Assembly (NCBI GenBank): GCA_964477085.1
Contig: CAYZDF010000081.1
Coordinates: forward strand, 1 to 10,531
DNA length: 10,531 nt
Direction: 5' to 3'
DNA from: Dichloromethanomonas sp964477085
GTDB lineage: Bacteria > Bacillota > Desulfitobacteriia > Desulfitobacteriales > Syntrophobotulaceae
Part shown: positions 6,687 to 10,531 of the stretch, one piece after another
Position numbering within the stretch: the first letter of the stretch is position 1
Layout: every line of letters starts with the position of its first letter
Position numbers and translations under genes: made by a program
The notes under the pieces: generated by a model
Databases searched by the model: none
What the model saw: the letters and a program-made list of their open reading frames with translations, nothing else
What the model was told of the DNA's origin: nothing

Positions 6687-6717
6687 AAATGCACCGAGGG
6701 TTTTCCTCGGTGCATTT
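6687..6717 (-). terminator. Hairpin terminator after the WG-repeat lipoprotein gene
   Basis: A perfect 13-bp inverted repeat AAATGCACCGAGG / CCTCGGTGCATTT (6687-6699 with 6705-6717) has a five-base loop. It stands 33 bases after the lipoprotein stop at 6751. The T-run on the minus strand is short (TTTGCTT), but the stem is strong and the A-rich 5' side fits. It separates the lipoprotein pair from DUF445. Confidence 0.85.
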
Positions 6718-6750
6718 AAAATTTACATCCTTCGTTTTATTGTAATGTCA

Positions 6751-8628
6751 TTATTGCGTCAGCTCTTTCTTGCTAGCGGCTGAATACTTGAGATAGATAT
6801 CACCTAAAGGTTCTTCGATGGTGAATTCGATTGCATGTTCCACTGTCGGGGTGAATATTTGGGTCGGATCTCCGATCATCAACTCATCGAGTACTTGCTT
6901 CAGGGTTTTCCCTGTGTATTGTCCTTCCTGGGCTTTCTTCTTCAAGGCCTGCATGTTCGGGGACAGGACGTCCGCTCCTTCTGCAAAATCCTCTTCCCAG
7001 AACTGATAGCCAAGGAGTCCTGCTTTGAAGATGTATTGGCCATTGCTCGTCTCAGTTCGTTCCAGCCGGTTTAGGTAGTAACAGCGGAAGCCATGATCAC
7101 TCCAGCCGACCGGGGTGTATCTTCCATCTTCATAACTGAGCCACTTAGAAGGCTGGTGAGAATATTGAATTCCTGTTAAGTACTTGGAGGTGATACGGTC
7201 AAATTCTTCTTCCGTCAGGAAGGAACGGGCTTCACCCTTACCGGAAAACTTTACGTCCCAGGAATTGGCATAGACAAACTTCGTGAGTTGGTCCCAGTCC
7301 ACATCCTTACCTGTGAAATCAGGCAGATTAAACAGCTCACTTTGATTCTTCTCGTAATAACTATAGAAAAAATGGATGACGGAGGCATTTGTCCCCCATC
7401 GATCAGAATACAAGAGATCATGCACCGTCTGGGCCTGTCCGCCGTATCTCTGATTCATGAAGCCGATCTGAAACCCCACAGAGGGCTTCTGTGTCCAGTC
7501 AACTTTCCCGGCCTTGTCATTAACAACCTTGACCGCGCCCCATTCATCACCCTTCCGGACGTAGATGATATTCTGGGAGCCATTGAGCACATCCATGACC
7601 GCCATATCATATTCCGCCTTGAGGACGCTTTTTCCGTCATAGGTAAGGTAGCCGTATTTGCCGTCCTTCATCACTCTCAGATAAGGCTCGACCTCTTCAT
7701 AATAATTGAGATCGATCCCATCCCAATTGGGGGTGACCACCACTTTTCCCTGCTGGTTGACACAGCCCCATACCCCATCCTTCATGACGGCGACCAGACC
7801 GTTAACCTCATTTTCCATCGGGGTGGTTGTTTTCCGGATATCGTCCCATTCATCCTGGCTTAGTCTTTGGCCCTGATATTCGTAGAGCTGCCACTTACCC
7901 TCTTTCTTCGCGGAAACAAACCCATAATGCGTCATGAAATCGTCAAATTCATAGGGCAGTAATTCTTGGCCCTCTGCGGTTAAAAGAGCTTTCTTCCCAT
8001 CTTGCTCTTTTATAGGGTAATACTCCCTTACCAGTCCGTTATCCGTGAAGATAAACCGCAGCAGTTGACGTTCAGCCATGTTCTCCGGGTCGGAATAATG
8101 CATCACAAAAGCGTATTCCACCTCGTTCTCATCATCCCAGGTGGCAGTTAAGACAAAGAAGGTATTATCCTGATGCCCCGCGTAGGTCGACAAAAGCTTA
8201 AAGCTTAAGCCCTCGACAGGGATCTCCATAATCGGTGGCATGTACGAGGATAACCGATCCGTATAACGATCGGCCTTCAGGGTTAACTTAGCAGGCGGGT
8301 ATTGACCAAAATCAAAGGTTACGCTCTCCCCTGTCTGGCAAGTATTCGCCCTGCCTTCATCCAGCTTTTTGAACAATACCTCCTTATAAGACGATCTGTC
8401 ATAGACTGCCTTATTCCACTTATTCGACAGGAGTTCATAGGCCACCGGTCTTTGATCCGTACCGACGGTAATCGTTATTTCAAGTGGTTCTTCAGGCAGA
8501 TTTTTTAAGTTTTGGGAACTGTCGTCGGTCCCCGTGCTGGCTGGATCACTGGAACAGGCCGTTAATGCCATCATAATAAACAAAGTAAATATCAGAAACG
8601 AAATGATGTATCTAGATTTACCCGGCAT
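6751..8628 (-). CDS. WG-repeat lipoprotein with unrecognised C-terminal domain
   Basis: A 625-residue lipoprotein. The signal peptide has a basic start (MPGKSR), a hydrophobic core (YIISFLIFTLFIMMA) and lipobox LTAC with lipid-bearing C25, followed by an Asp/Ser/Thr-rich linker. Residues about 50-145 form an N-terminal domain seen in Firmicutes lipoproteins (RPVAYELLSNKWNKAVYD, FDFGQYPPAKLTL). Residues about 205-375 hold about five WG-type repeats; the clearest are KDGVWGCVNQQGKVVV and KDGKYGYLTYDGKSVL, and others are worn (KEGKWQLYEYQG, KGDEWGAVKVV). Residues about 400-610 are W/Y-rich and match no family I know. The ATG at 8628 was chosen because AAGGAG (8635-8640) lies six bases away; the TTG at 8649 overlaps that site. 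WG repeats usually mediate binding in extracytoplasmic or toxin-associated proteins; no partner is evident. It follows another lipoprotein gene by 70 bases. Confidence 0.88.
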   Translation of the reverse strand: MPGKSRYIISFLIFTLFIMMALTACSSDPASTGTDDSSQNLKNLPEEPLEITITVGTDQRPVAYELLSNKWNKAVYDRSSYKEVLFKKLDEGRANTCQTGESVTFDFGQYPPAKLTLKADRYTDRLSSYMPPIMEIPVEGLSFKLLSTYAGHQDNTFFVLTATWDDENEVEYAFVMHYSDPENMAERQLLRFIFTDNGLVREYYPIKEQDGKKALLTAEGQELLPYEFDDFMTHYGFVSAKKEGKWQLYEYQGQRLSQDEWDDIRKTTTPMENEVNGLVAVMKDGVWGCVNQQGKVVVTPNWDGIDLNYYEEVEPYLRVMKDGKYGYLTYDGKSVLKAEYDMAVMDVLNGSQNIIYVRKGDEWGAVKVVNDKAGKVDWTQKPSVGFQIGFMNQRYGGQAQTVHDLLYSDRWGTNASVIHFFYSYYEKNQSELFNLPDFTGKDVDWDQLTKFVYANSWDVKFSGKGEARSFLTEEEFDRITSKYLTGIQYSHQPSKWLSYEDGRYTPVGWSDHGFRCYYLNRLERTETSNGQYIFKAGLLGYQFWEEDFAEGADVLSPNMQALKKKAQEGQYTGKTLKQVLDELMIGDPTQIFTPTVEHAIEFTIEEPLGDIYLKYSAASKKELTQ

Positions 8629-8664
8629 AAGATACTCCTTTTCTCGCAAATTACTTATCGGATA

Positions 8665-8692
8665 GATATATTTAAACTTTATTGCATGTCAT
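8665..8692 (-). promoter_or_regulatory. Candidate promoter between the two lipoprotein genes
   Basis: On the minus strand ATGACA (8687-8692, five of six to the -35 consensus) is followed after 16 bases by TATATC (8665-8670). It would give the WG-repeat gene its own start in addition to read-through from the upstream lipoprotein gene. The -10 is imperfect. Confidence 0.35.
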
Positions 8693-8698
8693 ATTAGT

Positions 8699-10192
8699 TC
8701 ATTTCCATACCGTATTGTTCAATACAATCCGGGGATTAGATCTCTCCGGATTTTCTTCGTTGAATTGTACATACAACGTCGTTTGATTCTCACATATGCT
8801 TGGTAGGCTGCTTATCTCTCCGTTGGCGATCAGTTCTGCGGCAGCCTCTAGATCGGAAATTCCCATTTCCTCGGCTTTCTCCGCCAGCCACTTTTCGTTT
8901 TCCCCAGGGGCATAACTTGGATGTTCGAAATAATACCTCTGCCAGCGGATGTTAATCGTCAGTTCTTTTGACCCCTTTGATTCAATCTCCAATCCTGTTA
9001 GTAAATAAACCATCCGATTATGTGACAATCCGCTTTCCGGCCACGGTGAATAATAACCATCCTGATAAACTGCTAATTTTCGAAAAGCCTGGTGCTGCAT
9101 ATCCGCATAACTCTCTTTAGCGACAAACATGCTTTGGATGGCTTTTTGCATATCTTCCTTCTCCATCCTTTCCGGATATCGCAGGTAACTCAGCATATAA
9201 AATACCGCATAGCCAAACTTGTTGTAACCAAATGATTGTGTATACTGATCGGCATCAAAAAAAGACTCATAGTAATTCATATCGGGCAGATAAACGAAGC
9301 GGTAATCTCTGGCGAAGAGATTGAAACGCTCGCGCATTTCCCGCGTGATCTCCACCTTGCCTCTCTCCTGGACAATGCTTCGGATAAATTCCGGTCCGCT
9401 CGGATAAAAGATAAATTCTGCTTCAGTATTGCGCGTGTAGGTTAGTGTCTCTTGTTTGTCCGGGTTCTTAAAGTCCGTTTTCACGTAAGACAATACCCCG
9501 TTGTGCTCCCATTTTGTGGGTAGATAATAATACTCCGCTGTTGCCCGGGCCAGAATCGTTATTTCCTGTGAATTAATAGAATAGATACACATATCGACCG
9601 TCCCCGATAATTCGTTCGCCACACCCGGTTTAATCTCACTTATTTGTCCCATGGCAATCCACTTGGAATCGGGAGACCAAACCGCTTCCCCTACATATGA
9701 GTTATTGTTCATCTTCGATCGGCTGTAAGCATCAACGAGGATTCCTCCTCTTTGGATACTTGAACCGGCATCGGCTAAAATATAACGATTATCCGGCGAC
9801 CAGACAAAACCGCAGATCCTGTCCCTGACGCCCTTTATGACAACCGGCTGATTATTTTCTACTTCCCAAAGCAACATTTGGTCTTCCCAGCCGAGCTTCC
9901 CGACAGAAAAAGCCACGATCCGCCGGTCGCTAGACCAATTGATTTGCTGAACATCCTTCCGGCTTTTCAGGAAGTTATCAATGGATTCATAGCTGCTGTC
10001 AGATACTTCAAATAAAGAAAAATCAGCCTGTATGGTGTTATCTTGATTATCGGCACCCGTCCTGTTCTCAATACTCTGCTCAGAAGAATCATTAGGGTTT
10101 GGTTCCTGTCGGACGCCAGAACAACCTGATGATAAAAAGACAATGCATAGAAATACAGAAGTTATTTTACGTAAAGAGAACTGTCTCAACAT
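8699..10192 (-). CDS. Lipoprotein with WD40/TolB-like beta-propeller and unrecognised C-terminal domain
   Basis: A 497-residue predicted lipoprotein. The signal peptide is MLRQFSLRK, then ITSVFLCIVFLSSGC, with C24 as the likely lipidated residue (SSGC is a slightly unusual lipobox because -3 is Ser), then an Asn/Asp/Glu-rich linker. Residues about 75-260 have propeller blades of the 'W-SPD-R-I' type: INWSSDRRIVAFSV, FVWSPDNRYILADA, AVWSPDSKWIAMGQ. Residues about 270-497 are mostly helical and aromatic-rich (YVYLP-like strand, FGYNKFGYAVFYMLSYL, WLAEKAEEMGISDLEAAAEL) and match no family I recognise. The ATG at 10192 has a G-rich site (AGGGGGG, 10197-10203) and gives a normal signal peptide; an ATG at 10243 after AAAGG is an alternative that would lengthen the signal region. 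With the next gene it forms a probable two-gene lipoprotein operon. It may sense or bind an envelope ligand; this is inference. Confidence 0.87.
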   Translation of the reverse strand: MLRQFSLRKITSVFLCIVFLSSGCSGVRQEPNPNDSSEQSIENRTGADNQDNTIQADFSLFEVSDSSYESIDNFLKSRKDVQQINWSSDRRIVAFSVGKLGWEDQMLLWEVENNQPVVIKGVRDRICGFVWSPDNRYILADAGSSIQRGGILVDAYSRSKMNNNSYVGEAVWSPDSKWIAMGQISEIKPGVANELSGTVDMCIYSINSQEITILARATAEYYYLPTKWEHNGVLSYVKTDFKNPDKQETLTYTRNTEAEFIFYPSGPEFIRSIVQERGKVEITREMRERFNLFARDYRFVYLPDMNYYESFFDADQYTQSFGYNKFGYAVFYMLSYLRYPERMEKEDMQKAIQSMFVAKESYADMQHQAFRKLAVYQDGYYSPWPESGLSHNRMVYLLTGLEIESKGSKELTINIRWQRYYFEHPSYAPGENEKWLAEKAEEMGISDLEAAAELIANGEISSLPSICENQTTLYVQFNEENPERSNPRIVLNNTVWK

Positions 10193-10278
10193 CCTACCCC
10201 CCTGGAACAATATTTTCGACTTAAAGTATTCTACACATCCCATCAATTACCTTTATTGTTAATAGTAACCTTTTGCCT

Positions 10279-10307
10279 TTAATGTTTTACTTCAGCGGAG
10301 CAGTCAA
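10279..10307 (-). promoter_or_regulatory. Candidate promoter of the propeller lipoprotein gene
   Basis: On the minus strand TTGACT (10302-10307) is five of six to the -35 consensus and is followed after 17 bases by a poor -10, CATTAA (10279-10284). A small inverted repeat AAAACC/GGTTTT (10307-10312 with 10318-10323) abuts the -35 and could be an operator or chance. The 5' leader would be about 80 bases. Confidence 0.3.
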
Positions 10308-10367
10308 AAACCGGTAAGGTTTTCCTCTGAAATAGTTATTCAAATGCCAGGATATTTCATTCTATAT

Positions 10368-10398
10368 AAAAAAAGCTGCCGTAATATTCAAACGACAG
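10368..10398 (-). terminator. Minus-strand hairpin with U-run upstream of the toxin promoter
   Basis: Minus-strand RNA would fold CUGUCG with CGGCAG (10393-10398 with 10376-10381, one G-U pair) around an 11-base loop, followed by C and seven U (10368-10374). On the plus strand the same site has a C-A mismatch and no U-run, so it is directional. It would end a minus-strand transcript that enters from the right, i.e. from within or beyond the toxin gene leader. Confidence 0.45.
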
Positions 10399-10421
10399 AA
10401 ATGGTTTATTTTTCCAATATA

Positions 10422-10430
10422 TGTTATAAT
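10422..10430 (+). promoter_or_regulatory. Extended -10 promoter of the holin-like toxin gene
   Basis: TGTTATAAT (10422-10430) is a perfect extended -10 (TG-n-TATAAT). The -35 at 16-18 bases upstream is weak (TGGTTT, 10402-10407). Transcription would begin near 10437, giving a leader of about 54 bases that contains the Shine-Dalgarno hairpin. Confidence 0.6.
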
Positions 10431-10461
10431 TAAGTTGCAACAGAAGGCGTGTAGGGCGGTC

Positions 10462-10490
10462 GGCATTTCCTCCGGAAAGGAGGTGATGCC
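10462..10490 (+). promoter_or_regulatory. Hairpin sequestering the Shine-Dalgarno sequence of the toxin mRNA
   Basis: GGCAT (10462-10466) pairs with ATGCC (10486-10490), and CCTCC (10469-10473) pairs with GGAGG (10479-10483), across a GGAAA loop with a two-base internal mismatch. GGAGG is the ribosome site of the ATG at 10491, and the stem ends at the base before that ATG. The ribosome site is therefore buried, as in several Firmicutes type I toxin mRNAs where translation is held low. Confidence 0.7.
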
Positions 10491-10531
10491 ATGGAAGTAT
10501 ACCAAACATTAACACTGATGATATCCTTCGG
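10491..10531 (+). CDS. Holin-like toxin peptide (Hol_Tox type), 3' end outside window
   Basis: Only the first 13 full codons and two bases of the next are in the window: MEVYQTLTLMISF, with the next residue certain to be Gly. The V-Y-x-x-L-x-L-M-I-x-F-G opening is that of the small (about 30-40 residue) single-helix membrane peptides annotated as putative holin-like toxins, and is close to what I recall of BsrG-like type I toxins of Bacillus. Such peptides insert in or disturb the cytoplasmic membrane and are normally silenced by an antisense RNA. The ribosome site GGAGG is strong (10479-10483) but lies in a hairpin. An extended -10 promoter lies about 60 bases upstream. The rest of the peptide and any antisense gene at its 3' end cannot be seen. 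Confidence 0.75.
   Translation, partial: MEVYQTLTLMISF

Noticed and set aside
7288..7863. A 191-codon plus-strand open frame inside the WG-repeat lipoprotein gene
   Set aside because: It lies wholly antisense to a well-supported gene, has no ribosome site or family motif, and is explained as a codon-composition shadow.

Overview
The window looks like chromosomal DNA of a low-GC, spore-former-type Firmicute. My guess is the Desulfitobacterium/Desulfosporosinus/Desulfotomaculum clade, but this rests on gene style, not on a search. Supporting signs are an S-layer (SLH) protein, strong AGGAGG-type ribosome sites, two SPase II lipoproteins, a DUF445 membrane protein of the Gram-positive type and a small Firmicutes-type holin-like toxin. 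No phage, transposase, CRISPR or stable RNA gene was seen.

Left part (1-2619, + strand). The 3' portion of a secreted YcdB/YcdC-repeat protein with three C-terminal SLH motifs ends at a clear hairpin terminator. It is followed by an intact PAS-GGDEF diguanylate cyclase with active site and inhibitory site both present.

Middle part (2620-4360, all - strand) is a gene graveyard around one intact gene. In transcription order it holds: a PAP2-type phosphatase that keeps its promoter-like region, N-terminus and C-terminus but has lost its catalytic middle; the last piece of a MutS-family ATPase with an apparent deletion of about 10 bases; an intact 217-residue pentapeptide-repeat protein with Qnr-like size and ending; the C-terminal end of an RraA/HMG-aldolase-like protein; and an 82-codon internal slice of a D-isomer-specific 2-hydroxyacid dehydrogenase. 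These remnants have to be read through stops and frameshifts, so ordinary gene calling misses most of them.

Right part (4586-10192, all - strand). An AraC-type regulator with a GyrI-like ligand domain ends at a strong terminator. Upstream of it is a DUF445 membrane protein, then a hairpin terminator, then two tandem lipoprotein genes. The first-transcribed has a WD40/TolB-like beta-propeller plus an unrecognised C-terminal domain; the second has WG repeats plus an unrecognised C-terminal domain. They are probably co-expressed, extracytoplasmic and surface-attached. Their function cannot be told from sequence.

Right edge (10368-10531). A + strand promoter, a 5' hairpin that buries the Shine-Dalgarno sequence, and the first 13 codons of a holin-like (Hol_Tox) peptide suggest a type I toxin gene running off the window. 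A hairpin-plus-U-run terminator on the opposite strand just upstream of its promoter is what one would expect if an antisense RNA crossed the toxin leader. This is the most interesting regulatory arrangement in the window, but the decisive half lies outside it.
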